This document shows, piece after piece, positions 1 to 8,356 of a stretch of 49,410 nt of DNA (within the stretch, counting starts at the first letter, position 1; each line of letters opens with the position of its first letter). The translations under genes were made by a program, and so were the position numbers. Source of the DNA: Lachnospiraceae bacterium (GTDB lineage Bacteria > Bacillota > Clostridia > Lachnospirales > Lachnospiraceae); contig JAQVCT010000020.1 in NCBI GenBank assembly GCA_028689655.1, positions 1 through 49,410 of the forward strand. Reading direction: 5' to 3'. The notes beneath the pieces were generated by a model. It saw only the letters and a list, made by a program, of their open reading frames with translations. It did not search any database and was not told the DNA's origin.

Positions 1-32
1 TATTCTCCTGCACGAACGGTAAGCTTCAGCAT
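1..32 (-). CDS. partial minus-strand gene start, possibly CsrA-like
   Basis: Only the first ten codons and two bases are in the window. They read MLKLTVRAGE on the minus strand. A full Shine-Dalgarno sequence (CACCTCC on the plus strand, 38-44) lies five bases upstream of the start, so the start itself is well supported. The N-terminus resembles carbon storage regulator CsrA proteins, which begin with a short beta strand and a basic patch, but ten residues are too few to be sure. It is transcribed away from the butyrate operon. Confidence 0.35.
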   Translation of the reverse strand, partial: MLKLTVRAGE

Positions 33-270
33 TTTGTCACCTCCAGATTCTCCATGTGTCACAATTGACCGTAAAATGGCATCAAACAGCACTTTCACTC
101 CCTATATAAATGCAACAAATTGTAATAATCTGTCTAAAAAGAACCAATCATAATGTATTTGCAACTATTCAGAGCCAAGCAAAATAGCTTTCCCTGTTTT
201 TATAAATAAAAAAATAGAGAAAGAAGGAAGAAAACACCCATTTAAAGAAACCGAGAAAGGGGTGAACATT

Positions 271-342
271 ATGTGTAAAGAATTAGATTATAGGTGGAGC
301 AAAGTTTTAAGACTTTGCTCCTGTGTATTTTTTTCAGAGTAA
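271..342 (+). CDS. small ORF of 23 codons overlapping a hairpin, function unknown
   Basis: ATG at 271 is preceded by AAAGGGGTG at spacing of about five bases, a good ribosome binding site. The peptide begins MCKELDYRW, contains a Cys-Ser-Cys pair, and ends FFSE before TAA. The second half of the ORF is the hairpin GGAGCAAAG/CTTTGCTCC with a T-run, so ribosome movement could interfere with its folding. That is the geometry of a leader peptide or of a small RNA with a coded peptide. No run of one regulatory amino acid is seen. It lies 188 bases before thl, which has its own promoter after it. Confidence 0.35.
   Translation: MCKELDYRWSKVLRLCSCVFFSE
296..334 (+). terminator. hairpin followed by T-run in the leader region
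   Basis: Arms GGAGCAAAG (296-304) and CTTTGCTCC (313-321) with an 8-base loop are followed, six bases later, by seven T residues (328-334). The T-run is a little distant for a classic intrinsic terminator. It may end a short upstream transcript before the thl promoter. Confidence 0.5.
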
Positions 343-415
343 TTGCAACGAAACCGCTGCGATAGGTTTACAAAATTTCCATAAATTGTCCTTTGTAAAA
401 GTTAATGACAAAGCA

Positions 416-444
416 TTGCAAAAAAAGTAGCCCTATGATAAAAT
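416..444 (+). promoter_or_regulatory. promoter of the thl-etfA operon
   Basis: TTGCAA (416-421), 17-base spacer, then TAAAAT (439-444) preceded by TG, giving an extended -10. The resulting leader (about 450-529) contains GGGCAATGAT and ATCAT-TTTAA-TGCCC (454-490), which can pair into a bulged hairpin just before the thl ribosome binding site. No catabolite-response or Rex operator could be assigned with confidence by eye. Confidence 0.6.
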
Positions 445-529
445 AAGAGCAATGGGCAATGATAAAAAAATAACAATCATTTTAATGCCCGATAAACAGG
501 AACAATTTAAACAAATGGAGGAAAATTAA

Positions 530-1711
530 ATGGCAAAGAAAATCGTTTTAGCCGGCGCTTGTCGTACAGCAATTGGAACAATGGGTGGAGCCCTGAGCAC
601 AACACCAGCAGCAGATTTGGGTGCAATTGTAATTAAAGAAGCTTTGAACAGAGCAGGAGTTGCTCCGGAAGCAGTTGATCACGTATATATGGGTTGTGTT
701 ATCCAGGCAGGTCTGGGACAGAACGTTGCTCGTCAGGCAACATTAAAAGCAGGTCTTCCAATTGAAGTACCAGCAGTTACTGTGAACGTTGTATGTGGTT
801 CAGGTCTTAACTGTGTGAATATGGCTGCTCAGATGATTCAGGCAGGAGATGCTGATATCGTTGTTGCAGGTGGTATGGAAAACATGTCAATGGCTCCTTA
901 TGCTTTGCCACAAGCTCGTTTCGGATATAGAATGGGAAATGCTACTATGGTAGATACCATGATCAAAGATGCTCTCTGGGATGCATTCAATGATTACCAC
1001 ATGATCAAAACCGCTGATAATATCTGCGAACAGTGGAAGATCACAAGAGAAGAGTTAGATGAGTTCGCATTAAATTCACAGAAGAAATGTGAAGCAGCTC
1101 AGGAATCAGGCGCATTTGACGCTGAGATCGTACCTGTAATGGTAAAGAAGAAAAAAGAAATGATCGAGTTCAAAAAAGATGAAGGCCCACGTGCCGGATC
1201 TACCATCGAAGGACTTGCTAAATTAAGAGCAATCAATAAAGACGGTTTTGTTACAGCCGGAAACGCATCAGGTATCAATGATGGTGCAGCAGCAATCGTT
1301 GTTATGAGCGAAGAAAAAGCAAAAGAACTTGGCGTTAAACCAATGGCTACCTTCGTAGCCGGAGCACTTGGCGGAGTTGATCCTTCTATCATGGGTATCG
1401 GACCGGTTGCTTCCACGAAGAAAGTACTTGCTAAGACAGGCATGAAGATCGAAGACTTCGATATCATCGAGGCAAACGAAGCATTCGCAGCTCAGTCAGT
1501 TGCAGTGGGCAGAGATCTTGGAATCGATGTTGAGAAACAGTTAAATCCTAACGGTGGAGCAATCGCTCTTGGACATCCGGTTGGCGCATCAGGATGCCGT
1601 ATCTTAGTTACCCTGTTACACGAGATGCAGGCAAAAGGTGCTAAAAAAGGTCTTGCAACACTTTGTATCGGTGGTGGAATGGGCTGCTCTACAATCGTAG
1701 AGATGGACTAA
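530..1711 (+). CDS. thlA: acetyl-CoA C-acetyltransferase (thiolase)
   Basis: This enzyme condenses two acetyl-CoA into acetoacetyl-CoA, the entry step of butyrate synthesis in the cytoplasm. The 393-residue length is typical of biosynthetic thiolases. The nucleophilic Cys89 sits in VCGSGL, and the second catalytic pair is His349 in GHPVG and Cys379 in CIGGGMG, all at family positions. GGAGG seven bases before ATG fixes the start. It is the first gene of an operon in the order thl-crt-hbd-bcd-etfB-etfA, with intergenic gaps of a few tens of bases except before bcd. The assignment is firm, and the operon context favours synthesis rather than degradation. Confidence 0.97.
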   Translation: MAKKIVLAGACRTAIGTMGGALSTTPAADLGAIVIKEALNRAGVAPEAVDHVYMGCVIQAGLGQNVARQATLKAGLPIEVPAVTVNVVCGSGLNCVNMAAQMIQAGDADIVVAGGMENMSMAPYALPQARFGYRMGNATMVDTMIKDALWDAFNDYHMIKTADNICEQWKITREELDEFALNSQKKCEAAQESGAFDAEIVPVMVKKKKEMIEFKKDEGPRAGSTIEGLAKLRAINKDGFVTAGNASGINDGAAAIVVMSEEKAKELGVKPMATFVAGALGGVDPSIMGIGPVASTKKVLAKTGMKIEDFDIIEANEAFAAQSVAVGRDLGIDVEKQLNPNGGAIALGHPVGASGCRILVTLLHEMQAKGAKKGLATLCIGGGMGCSTIVEMD

Positions 1712-1750
1712 TCTGCACTATATACACTATCAATTGAAAAGGAGAACACC

Positions 1751-2536
1751 ATGGATTTTATTCAGTATGAAGTAAAAGGTGCAGTGGGTATCATTACCAT
1801 CAGCCGTGAAAAAGCATTAAATGCTTTAAATTCAAAAGTATTAGAAGAATTAGATGCAGCTCTTGACGCAGTTAACTTAGAGGAAGTAAGATGCCTTATT
1901 TTAACAGGTGCAGGAGAGAAATCTTTTGTAGCTGGCGCAGATATCGGAGAGATGAGCACACTCACAAAGGCAGAGGGCGAAGCTTTCGGTAAAAAAGGAA
2001 ATGATGTATTCCGTAAATTAGAGACATTCCCAATCCCTGTTATCGCAGCAATCAATGGATTTGCTCTTGGCGGTGGATGCGAGATCTCCATGAGCTGTGA
2101 TATGAGAATCTGTTCTGACAATGCGATATTCGGTCAGCCGGAAGTAGGTCTCGGAATCACACCTGGATTTGGCGGTACACAGAGACTTGCACGTCTCGTT
2201 GGCGCTGGTATGGCAAAGCAGATGATCTATACAGCCAGAAATATCAAAGCTCCAGAAGCTCTGAGAATCGGACTTGTAAACGCTGTTTATACACAGGAAG
2301 AATTAATGCCCGCAGCAGAGAAGCTTGCAGCTACTATCGCTAAGAATGCTCCTATCGCTGTTCGCAACTGCAAGAAGGCAATTAACGACGGCCTGGAAGC
2401 AGACATGGACGATGCAATCGTAATCGAAGAGAAATTATTCGGTGACTGCTTCGAATCAGAAGATCAGAAATACGGAATGGCTTTCTTCCTTGATAAGAAC
2501 AAAGAAAAAGTAAAAGAGCCTTTCCAAAACAAATAA
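1751..2536 (+). CDS. crt: 3-hydroxybutyryl-CoA dehydratase (crotonase)
   Basis: Dehydrates 3-hydroxybutyryl-CoA to crotonyl-CoA. The 261-residue protein has the crotonase fold signatures: an AGADI oxyanion strand at residues 61-65, the GGGCE motif with Glu111, and Glu131 in GQPEVGLG, which are the two catalytic glutamates. AAGGAGAA precedes ATG. It lies 39 bases after thl and 30 bases before hbd, consistent with one transcript. Short-chain specificity is inferred from the operon, since crotonases cannot be told apart by motif alone. Confidence 0.95.
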   Translation: MDFIQYEVKGAVGIITISREKALNALNSKVLEELDAALDAVNLEEVRCLILTGAGEKSFVAGADIGEMSTLTKAEGEAFGKKGNDVFRKLETFPIPVIAAINGFALGGGCEISMSCDMRICSDNAIFGQPEVGLGITPGFGGTQRLARLVGAGMAKQMIYTARNIKAPEALRIGLVNAVYTQEELMPAAEKLAATIAKNAPIAVRNCKKAINDGLEADMDDAIVIEEKLFGDCFESEDQKYGMAFFLDKNKEKVKEPFQNK

Positions 2537-2566
2537 AATAATTATAAATTCACAGGAGGAAATACA

Positions 2567-3406
2567 ATGATAGTAGGAATTATTGGCGCAGGAACAATGG
2601 GTTCAGGAATCGCACAGGCATTTGCAATGACAGAAGGATATGAAGTACGTCTTTGCGATATCAAAGCAGAGTATGCTGAAGGTGGTTTGGCAAAAATCCA
2701 GAAAAATATGAAATTCTTAGTAAGCAAAGAAAAGATCACACAGGAGAAAGCAGACGCTATTCTTGGAAGAATCAAAACAGGTTTAAATGATATCTGTGCA
2801 GATTGTGATTTGGTAGTAGAAGTTGCTTTAGAGAAATTAGAGATCAAACAGAGCATTTTCAAAGGTCTGATGGAAATCTGTAAAAAAGAGTGTATGTTCG
2901 CAAGCAACACTTCCTCTTTATCAATCACTAAGATTGGTGAAGGCTTAGATCGTCCTATGATCGGTATGCATTTCTTCAACCCGGCAGACAGAATGAAATT
3001 AGTAGAAGTTATCAAAGGTGCCAACACACCGGACGATATGGTAGAGAAGATCAAAGCAATCGCAACAGAAATCGGGAAAACACCGGTAGAAGTTAAGGAA
3101 GCTCCTGGTTTCGTTGTAAACAGAATCTTAGTACCTATGATCAATGAAGGTATCAACGTATTAGCAGCTGGAACAGCAAGCGCAGAAGACATCGATATCG
3201 CTATGCAGTTAGGTGCTTCTCATCCAATGGGACCGTTACATTTAGGTGACCTCATCGGTCTTGACATCGTACTTGCTATCATGGAAGTTCTTCACACAGA
3301 GACAGGCGATGACAAATACAAACCAGCAGATTTATTAAAGAAAATGGTTGCTGATGGCAACTTAGGTAAGAAAACAGGCAAAGGCTTCTTTGATTATTCG
3401 AAATAG
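2567..3406 (+). CDS. hbd: 3-hydroxybutyryl-CoA dehydrogenase
   Basis: Reduces acetoacetyl-CoA to 3-hydroxybutyryl-CoA with NAD(P)H. The Rossmann motif GAGTMG spans residues 7-12. SNTSS at 113-117 and HFFNP with the catalytic His135 are present, followed by the C-terminal dimerisation domain. The 279-residue length matches stand-alone clostridial enzymes of about 280. AGGAGG precedes the start. Its stop codon lies inside the left outer arm of the nested inverted repeat at 3403-3526, so the end of hbd is part of that structure. Confidence 0.96.
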   Translation: MIVGIIGAGTMGSGIAQAFAMTEGYEVRLCDIKAEYAEGGLAKIQKNMKFLVSKEKITQEKADAILGRIKTGLNDICADCDLVVEVALEKLEIKQSIFKGLMEICKKECMFASNTSSLSITKIGEGLDRPMIGMHFFNPADRMKLVEVIKGANTPDDMVEKIKAIATEIGKTPVEVKEAPGFVVNRILVPMINEGINVLAAGTASAEDIDIAMQLGASHPMGPLHLGDLIGLDIVLAIMEVLHTETGDDKYKPADLLKKMVADGNLGKKTGKGFFDYSK

Positions 3407-3526
3407 GCAGACTGAGCATAGGTATCAGATATTGAACGTTGTGCTTGCACAAAAGGGCAATATCTGATACCTTTGTGAGGGAGCAACACGAACGAAAAGG
3501 CATGAAGTGACTTTGAGTCTGCCTAT
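3403..3526 (+). repeat. nested triple inverted repeat between hbd and bcd
   Basis: Three perfect inverted repeats lie inside one another. The outer arms are ATAGGCAGACT (3403-3413) and AGTCTGCCTAT (3516-3526). The middle arms are AGGTATCAGATATTG (3420-3434) and CAATATCTGATACCT (3458-3472). The inner arms are TTGTGC (3439-3444) and GCACAA (3447-3452). The RNA would fold into a long stem with a side loop. There is no T-run, so it is not an ordinary terminator. It could be an RNA stabiliser or processing site, an attenuator, or an inserted palindromic element. Confidence 0.8.
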
Positions 3527-3589
3527 CTTCGTGGTGTGGATTATTATGATTTAAACTCAAATAGAAAAACATATGGAGGAAACAAAAAC

Positions 3590-4741
3590 ATGGATTTTAC
3601 ATTAAGTAAAGAGCATGAAATGGCGAGAACTCTTTTCAGAGAATTCGCTGAAAAAGAAGTAAAACCTCTTGCTCAAGAGGTAGATGAGACAGAAGTATTC
3701 CCAAGAGAGACAGTTGAGAAAATGGCTAAGAACGGCTTCCTTGGAATCCCTGTTCCAAAGGAATATGGCGGACAAGGCTGTGATCCATTAACATACACCA
3801 TGTGTGTAGAAGAACTTTCAAAAGTTTGTGGTACTACAGGCGTTATCGTATCAGCACATACTTCTCTCTGCATCGATCCTATCATGACATTCGGTACAGA
3901 AGAGCAGAAACAGAAATTTATTCCAGATCTCGCATCTGGTAAAAAACTCGGTGCTTTCGGTCTTACAGAGCCAGGAGCTGGTACAGATGCTCAGGGACAG
4001 CAGACAAAAGCAGTGTTAGATGGTGACGAATGGGTTATCAATGGCTCCAAATGCTTTATCACAAATGGTAAAGAAGCAGACGTATATATCGTGATCGCTG
4101 TAACAGGCACAGTGGAAAAACGTGGCCGTGTTCAGAAAGAAATCTCTGCATTTATCGTTGAGAAAGGTACTCCTGGATTCTCCTTCGGTACCAAAGAAAA
4201 CAAAATGGGTATCCGTGGTTCATCCACATATGAATTGATCTTCACAGACTGCCGTATTCCAAAAGACAATATCTTAGGTGCAAAAGGCAAAGGATTTGGT
4301 ATCGCAATGCACACATTAGATGGTGGACGTATTGGTATCGCAGCTCAGGCACTTGGTCTTGCAGAGGGTGCACTTGATCGTACCATCGAATATGTAAAAG
4401 AAAGAAAACAGTTCGGCAGATCCATCGGTGCTTTCCAGAATACACAGTTCCAGTTAGCAGATATGGCTACAAAAGTACAGGCAGCTCAGTTCCTGGTATA
4501 CAGAGCAGCTATGGCAAAAGCAACACAGAAGAATTATTCTGTAGAGGCTGCACAGGCAAAATTATACGCAGCAGAAGTTGCAATGGAAGTTACTACAAAG
4601 GCTGTTCAGCTTCACGGTGGATATGGTTACATCAGAGAATACGATGTAGAGCGTATGATGCGTGATGCTAAGATTACAGAGATCTACGAAGGAACTTCAG
4701 AAGTTCAGCGTATGGTTATCTCTGGTGCATTATTAAAATAG
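3590..4741 (+). CDS. bcd: butyryl-CoA dehydrogenase
   Basis: An acyl-CoA dehydrogenase that reduces crotonyl-CoA to butyryl-CoA, working with EtfAB encoded just downstream. The 383 residues are full length. Catalytic Glu367 lies in IYEGTSE, and FAD/substrate loops are seen in GLTEPGAGTD and the QFGRSIGAFQ region. The start at MDFTLSKEH is chosen because TATGGAGG lies just upstream; an in-frame ATG at 3536 would add 18 residues with no binding site and would begin next to the nested repeat. The family member from Megasphaera uses the same Glu367. Confidence 0.96.
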   Translation: MDFTLSKEHEMARTLFREFAEKEVKPLAQEVDETEVFPRETVEKMAKNGFLGIPVPKEYGGQGCDPLTYTMCVEELSKVCGTTGVIVSAHTSLCIDPIMTFGTEEQKQKFIPDLASGKKLGAFGLTEPGAGTDAQGQQTKAVLDGDEWVINGSKCFITNGKEADVYIVIAVTGTVEKRGRVQKEISAFIVEKGTPGFSFGTKENKMGIRGSSTYELIFTDCRIPKDNILGAKGKGFGIAMHTLDGGRIGIAAQALGLAEGALDRTIEYVKERKQFGRSIGAFQNTQFQLADMATKVQAAQFLVYRAAMAKATQKNYSVEAAQAKLYAAEVAMEVTTKAVQLHGGYGYIREYDVERMMRDAKITEIYEGTSEVQRMVISGALLK

Positions 4742-4775
4742 TTAAAACAAACAAAATATAAGGAGCGAAAATACA

Positions 4776-5558
4776 ATGAAAATTGTCGTATGTATTAAAC
4801 AGGTACCTGATACAAAGGGTGGCGTTAAATTTAATCCAGATGGTACTCTTGACAGGGCTGCAATGCTTACTATCATGAATCCGGATGATAAAGCTGGACT
4901 CGAAGCAGCACTTAGATTAAAAGATCAGTATGATGCAGAGGTTACAGTACTTACAATGGGACTTCCAAAGGCAGAAGATGTTCTTCGCGAAGCTATGGCT
5001 ATGGGCGCAGACAAAGGAATCCTCGTTACAGACAGAGTTTTAGGTGGAGCTGATACATGGGCTACATCCCAGACACTTGCAGGTGCTCTTCGTAACATCG
5101 ATTACGATTTGATTATTACAGGACGTCAGGCTATTGATGGTGATACAGCTCAGGTTGGACCACAGATCTCTGAGCACTTAGGACTTCCGGTAATTTCCTA
5201 TGCACAGAATATCAAAGTAGAGGGCGACAGCGTAATTGTTGAGCGTCAGTATGATGACAGATATCATGTATTAAAAGCGAAGATGCCTTGTCTTATTACA
5301 GCACTTGCTGAATTAAACGAGCCTCGTTACATGACACCAGGCGGAATCTTTGATGCTTGCAAAGCAGAGATTACAGTCTGGGGCAGAGCAGATCTGAAAG
5401 ACGTAGAAGACTCTAACCTTGGATTAAAAGGTTCTCCTACACAGATTGCAAAAGCATCTGATAAAGTTCGTAAAGGAAAAGGCGAAGTTGTAAAACTTGA
5501 CGCAGAGGAATCCGTTACTTACATCATGAACAAATTAGCAGAGAAACATGTAATATAA
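4776..5558 (+). CDS. etfB: electron transfer flavoprotein, beta subunit
   Basis: The beta subunit forms the EtfAB partner of Bcd. In clostridial butyrate clusters this complex is known to couple exergonic crotonyl-CoA reduction to ferredoxin reduction (electron bifurcation). The 260-residue protein starts MKIVVCIKQVPDT, a hallmark of the family, and has DRAFGGADT-like nucleotide-binding residues around LGGADTWAT and the signature around RQAIDGDTAQVGPQ. AAGGAG precedes the ATG. It sits 34 bases after bcd and 26 before etfA. Bifurcation is inferred from context. Confidence 0.95.
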   Translation: MKIVVCIKQVPDTKGGVKFNPDGTLDRAAMLTIMNPDDKAGLEAALRLKDQYDAEVTVLTMGLPKAEDVLREAMAMGADKGILVTDRVLGGADTWATSQTLAGALRNIDYDLIITGRQAIDGDTAQVGPQISEHLGLPVISYAQNIKVEGDSVIVERQYDDRYHVLKAKMPCLITALAELNEPRYMTPGGIFDACKAEITVWGRADLKDVEDSNLGLKGSPTQIAKASDKVRKGKGEVVKLDAEESVTYIMNKLAEKHVI

Positions 5559-5584
5559 TAAAACAGAAAAGTGTGGTGAAAAAA

Positions 5585-6622
5585 ATGAATTTAGAAGAAT
5601 ATAAAGGCGTATTTGTCTTCGCACAACAGGTTGATAATCAGTTAAGCGGTATCGCATTAGAGTTAGTAGGTAAAGGAAAAGACCTTGCGAAAGACTTAGG
5701 AACAGAAGTAACAGCAGTATTAGTTGGTAGTGGCGTAAAAGGACTTGCAGACGAACTTGCAGCTTACGGCGCAGATAAAGTCATCGTCGTAGATGATCCA
5801 GAATTAAAAGAATACAGAACAGAGCCTTACGCTCATGCACTTTCATCCGTTATCACAAAATACAAACCAGAGATCTTCCTGGTAGGTGCAACAGCAATCG
5901 GTCGTGACCTTGGCCCCAGAGTTTCTGCAAGAATTCATACAGGTCTTACAGCAGACTGTACACAGCTTGATATTGGAGATTTCCCAATCAATCCAATCCC
6001 AGGTAAAGAGCAGAAACACAATCAGTTATTGATGACTCGTCCTGCATTTGGTGGAAACACCATCGCTACCATCGCTTGCCCAGAGTTCCGTCCTCAGATG
6101 GCTACCGTTCGTCCAGGCGTTATGCAGAAAGCTCCTAAGGTAGAAGGCGCTAAAGCAGTTGTGGAAGAGTTCAACCCAGGATTTACACCAGATAACAAAT
6201 ATGTTGAGATCCTTGAAGTTGTGAAATCAGTAGTTGATACCGTTGACATTATGGACGCTAAGATCTTAGTATCCGGTGGACGTGGTGTTGGCAGTGCAGA
6301 GAACTTCAAATTATTAGACGATCTTGCAGCAGCAATCGGTGGAACAGTGAGCTGTTCACGTGCCGTTGTAGATTCAGGCTGGAAACCAAAAGACCTTCAG
6401 GTAGGTCAGACAGGTAAGACAGTTCGTCCTAACGTATACTTTGCAATCGGTATTTCCGGAGCAATCCAGCACGTTGCAGGTATGGAAGAATCTGACATCA
6501 TCATCGCTATCAATAAAGATGAGACAGCTCCTATCTTTGATGTAGCTGATTATGGTATTGTTGGAGATCTGAATAAGATCGTTCCAGCATTGACAGAGCA
6601 GTTAAAAGCAGCAGTTAAATAA
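5585..6622 (+). CDS. etfA: electron transfer flavoprotein, alpha subunit
   Basis: The alpha subunit carries the C-terminal FAD domain. The residues GGRGVGSAENF, GCTVSCSRAVVDSGW-like and GQTGKTVRPNVYFAIG blocks of that domain are all visible in the last third. I chose ATG 5585 (MNLEEYKG, 345 residues), with GGTG about six bases upstream. A GTG-GTG start at 5573 would add four residues and cannot be excluded. It is the last gene of the operon and is followed directly by a strong terminator. Confidence 0.95.
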   Translation: MNLEEYKGVFVFAQQVDNQLSGIALELVGKGKDLAKDLGTEVTAVLVGSGVKGLADELAAYGADKVIVVDDPELKEYRTEPYAHALSSVITKYKPEIFLVGATAIGRDLGPRVSARIHTGLTADCTQLDIGDFPINPIPGKEQKHNQLLMTRPAFGGNTIATIACPEFRPQMATVRPGVMQKAPKVEGAKAVVEEFNPGFTPDNKYVEILEVVKSVVDTVDIMDAKILVSGGRGVGSAENFKLLDDLAAAIGGTVSCSRAVVDSGWKPKDLQVGQTGKTVRPNVYFAIGISGAIQHVAGMEESDIIIAINKDETAPIFDVADYGIVGDLNKIVPALTEQLKAAVK

Positions 6623-6633
6623 TTGACCTTTTG

Positions 6634-6662
6634 AAGACCCGTGGAAACCCACGGGTCTTTTT
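6634..6662 (+). terminator. intrinsic terminator of the butyrate operon
   Basis: Arms AAGACCCGTGG (6634-6644) and CCACGGGTCTT (6649-6659) pair perfectly over 11 bases with a 4-base loop and run into TTTTT. It lies 12 bases after the etfA stop. Confidence 0.9.
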
Positions 6663-6685
6663 ATGAGAGAAAGGCAGGAAATTCC

Positions 6686-7027
6686 ATGAAACAATGTCCG
6701 AATTGTGGAAGTGCAGCATTTGAAATCCAGGAGATGAATGGTGTGGAACTAAAGAAATGCAGTACATGTGGGGCTTACTATGAGGATGCGGGAAAAGATT
6801 TTGAGATCAATTCCTTTGTTCCGGTCTATGAAAGGGATTCCAATGGAAAATATCTGGGATGCCCAAAGTGCGGATGTAAGGAAGTCCATGAGATCAGTTA
6901 TCAGGAAGCATGTATTCGGAGTACAATGGGATCTGCACTTTTAAGTGGACAAAGATATCTTCCTTTTAAGCTGATACCACCAAGATATGAATGCACCAAT
7001 CCCAAGTGTCAATATACTTGGAGCTAA
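6686..7027 (+). CDS. small double zinc-ribbon protein, function unknown
   Basis: A 113-residue cytoplasmic protein with two treble-clef or zinc-ribbon-like cysteine sets: CPNCG and CSTCG in the N-terminal half, then CPKCG and CTNPKC in the C-terminal half. These eight cysteines could bind two zinc ions. AGGAA lies five bases before the chosen ATG; an earlier in-frame start would begin inside the etfA terminator and is unlikely. It may be expressed from read-through or from its own promoter in the short gap. No enzyme motif is seen. Confidence 0.7.
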   Translation: MKQCPNCGSAAFEIQEMNGVELKKCSTCGAYYEDAGKDFEINSFVPVYERDSNGKYLGCPKCGCKEVHEISYQEACIRSTMGSALLSGQRYLPFKLIPPRYECTNPKCQYTWS

Positions 7028-7068
7028 TGGATTCATGATATGACGGATAAAACAGTATCATCAATCAA

Positions 7069-7117
7069 GGAAAATGATAGATAGGAAAATAATAAAAGGA
7101 AAATGATAAATAGGAAG
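7069..7117. repeat. short degenerate tandem repeat, unit about 15 bp
   Basis: GGAAAATGATAGATA and variants begin at 7069, 7084, 7098 and (truncated) 7113. The array fills the gap between the zinc-ribbon gene and its terminator. Confidence 0.6.
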
Positions 7118-7167
7118 AGGCTTTGGAAATTCGTTATTTAGGGACGAATTTTCAAAGTCTTTTTCTA
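7118..7167 (+). terminator. intrinsic terminator upstream of the GH43 gene
   Basis: A 17-base arm (7118-7134) pairs with 7144-7160, using a few G-U pairs, and is followed by TTTTCTATT. It ends transcription from the zinc-ribbon gene before the GH43 promoter. Confidence 0.75.
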
Positions 7168-7195
7168 TTGATAAGACATGCTTTCAAATTTACTG

Positions 7196-7239
7196 TTGCG
7201 TAATGATAAAATATAGATTATAATTTAGAATAGTCTAAA
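7196..7239 (+). promoter_or_regulatory. promoter and palindromic operator of the GH43-GH51 operon
   Basis: TTGCGT (7196-7201), 17-base spacer, perfect -10 TATAAT (7219-7224). The palindrome TTTAGA-ATAG-TCTAAA (7224-7239) starts at the last base of the -10 and covers the transcription start, a classic repressor position. The same TTTAGA-N4-TCTAAA occurs at 11366-11381 and, in a weaker form, at 11239-11254, next to the regulator gene. Confidence 0.65.
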
Positions 7240-7286
7240 ATAGTTTAAATATATATAAACATATATAACTCAGGGGGAAGACAGCA

Positions 7287-8282
7287 ATGACAAAAGAATC
7301 AAACGCAAATACAAACACGAATACACAAAGGGAAACCACAGTAAAATACAACGAACCATGGATCATGCAGAGGGCAGATCCCTATATTTATAAGCACACA
7401 GACGGAACCTACTATTTTACAGCCTCGGTTCCAGCCTATGATGGGATCGTGCTGAGAAAAGCGAACTCTTTAGCGGAGCTACCCGCAGCCCCAGAGCATG
7501 AGATATGGCACATGCACGAGAGCGGTATCATGAGCTGTCATATCTGGGCACCGGAGCTCCACTATCTGGATGGCAAATGGTACGTATACTATGCAGGTGG
7601 TGACAAGGACGATGTATGGGCGATCAGACCCTATGTTCTGGAATGTGCGGATGAGGACCCCATCACGGGAACATGGGTGGAGAAGGGTAAGATGCAGTGT
7701 GCACCGGAGGACGAATTTTCTTTTCGTGCTTTTTCCCTGGATGCCACCGTATTTGAGAGTAAGGGAAAACGCTACTATGTGTGGGCGGAGAAAGTGGGTG
7801 TTGGAAGACAGATTTCCAATCTCTATATTGGGGAGATGAAGAGTCCCTATGAATTGAAGACCGCCCAGGTGCTGCTCACCACACCGGATTATGACTGGGA
7901 GCGGATCGGCTTCTATGTAAATGAAGGCCCGGCAGTCATTAAGAGAAATGGGAATATTTTCCTCACCTATTCTGCCAGTGAGACAGGTACCTGCTACTGT
8001 ATGGGAATGCTCACAGCGAATGAAAATGATGATTTACTCGATCCACGTTCCTGGGTAAAAGAGAGATATCCTGTATTACAGACAGACGAACAGCGGAAAA
8101 TCTACGGCCCGGGACACAATACCTTTACGGTGGATGATCAGGGCAATGATATCTGCGTGTACCATGCCAGAACAGAGGCAGAGATTCAGGGCAATCCCCT
8201 CTATAATCCAAATCGTCACGCCATGCTCATGAAGGTGAGATGGACGGAGGATGGCAGACCTGTTTTCTCTTATGAGAAATAG
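7287..8282 (+). CDS. GH43 family glycosidase, likely exo-arabinofuranosidase
   Basis: A 331-residue single-domain enzyme without a signal peptide, so it acts on imported oligosaccharides. The five-bladed propeller triad is visible: Asp31 in QRADPYI (base), Asp152 in FSLDATVF (pKa modulator) and Glu213 in VNEGPAV (acid). The WAPELH motif near residue 88 is typical of GH43. With two GH51 enzymes nearby it most likely removes arabinose from arabinan or arabinoxylan oligomers; xylosidase activity is possible. The first 16 residues are an Asn-Thr-rich tail (NANTNTNT) absent from ordinary family members. AGGGGGA lies about eight bases before ATG. Confidence 0.88.
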   Translation: MTKESNANTNTNTQRETTVKYNEPWIMQRADPYIYKHTDGTYYFTASVPAYDGIVLRKANSLAELPAAPEHEIWHMHESGIMSCHIWAPELHYLDGKWYVYYAGGDKDDVWAIRPYVLECADEDPITGTWVEKGKMQCAPEDEFSFRAFSLDATVFESKGKRYYVWAEKVGVGRQISNLYIGEMKSPYELKTAQVLLTTPDYDWERIGFYVNEGPAVIKRNGNIFLTYSASETGTCYCMGMLTANENDDLLDPRSWVKERYPVLQTDEQRKIYGPGHNTFTVDDQGNDICVYHARTEAEIQGNPLYNPNRHAMLMKVRWTEDGRPVFSYEK

Positions 8283-8356
8283 AGATCAATAAAAATATCA
8301 GGCATTAAATGAGACACATAAAACAGTGTTCAGATAGAGAAAGCGAGGGCTATGAG

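Noticed and set aside
2542..3192. 216-codon minus-strand open frame opposite hbd
   Set aside because: It mirrors the hbd coding sequence, lacks a ribosome binding site and has a composition unlike a real protein.
6641..6685. Early start of the zinc-ribbon gene
   Set aside because: It would begin within the etfA terminator, and AGGAA supports ATG 6686.
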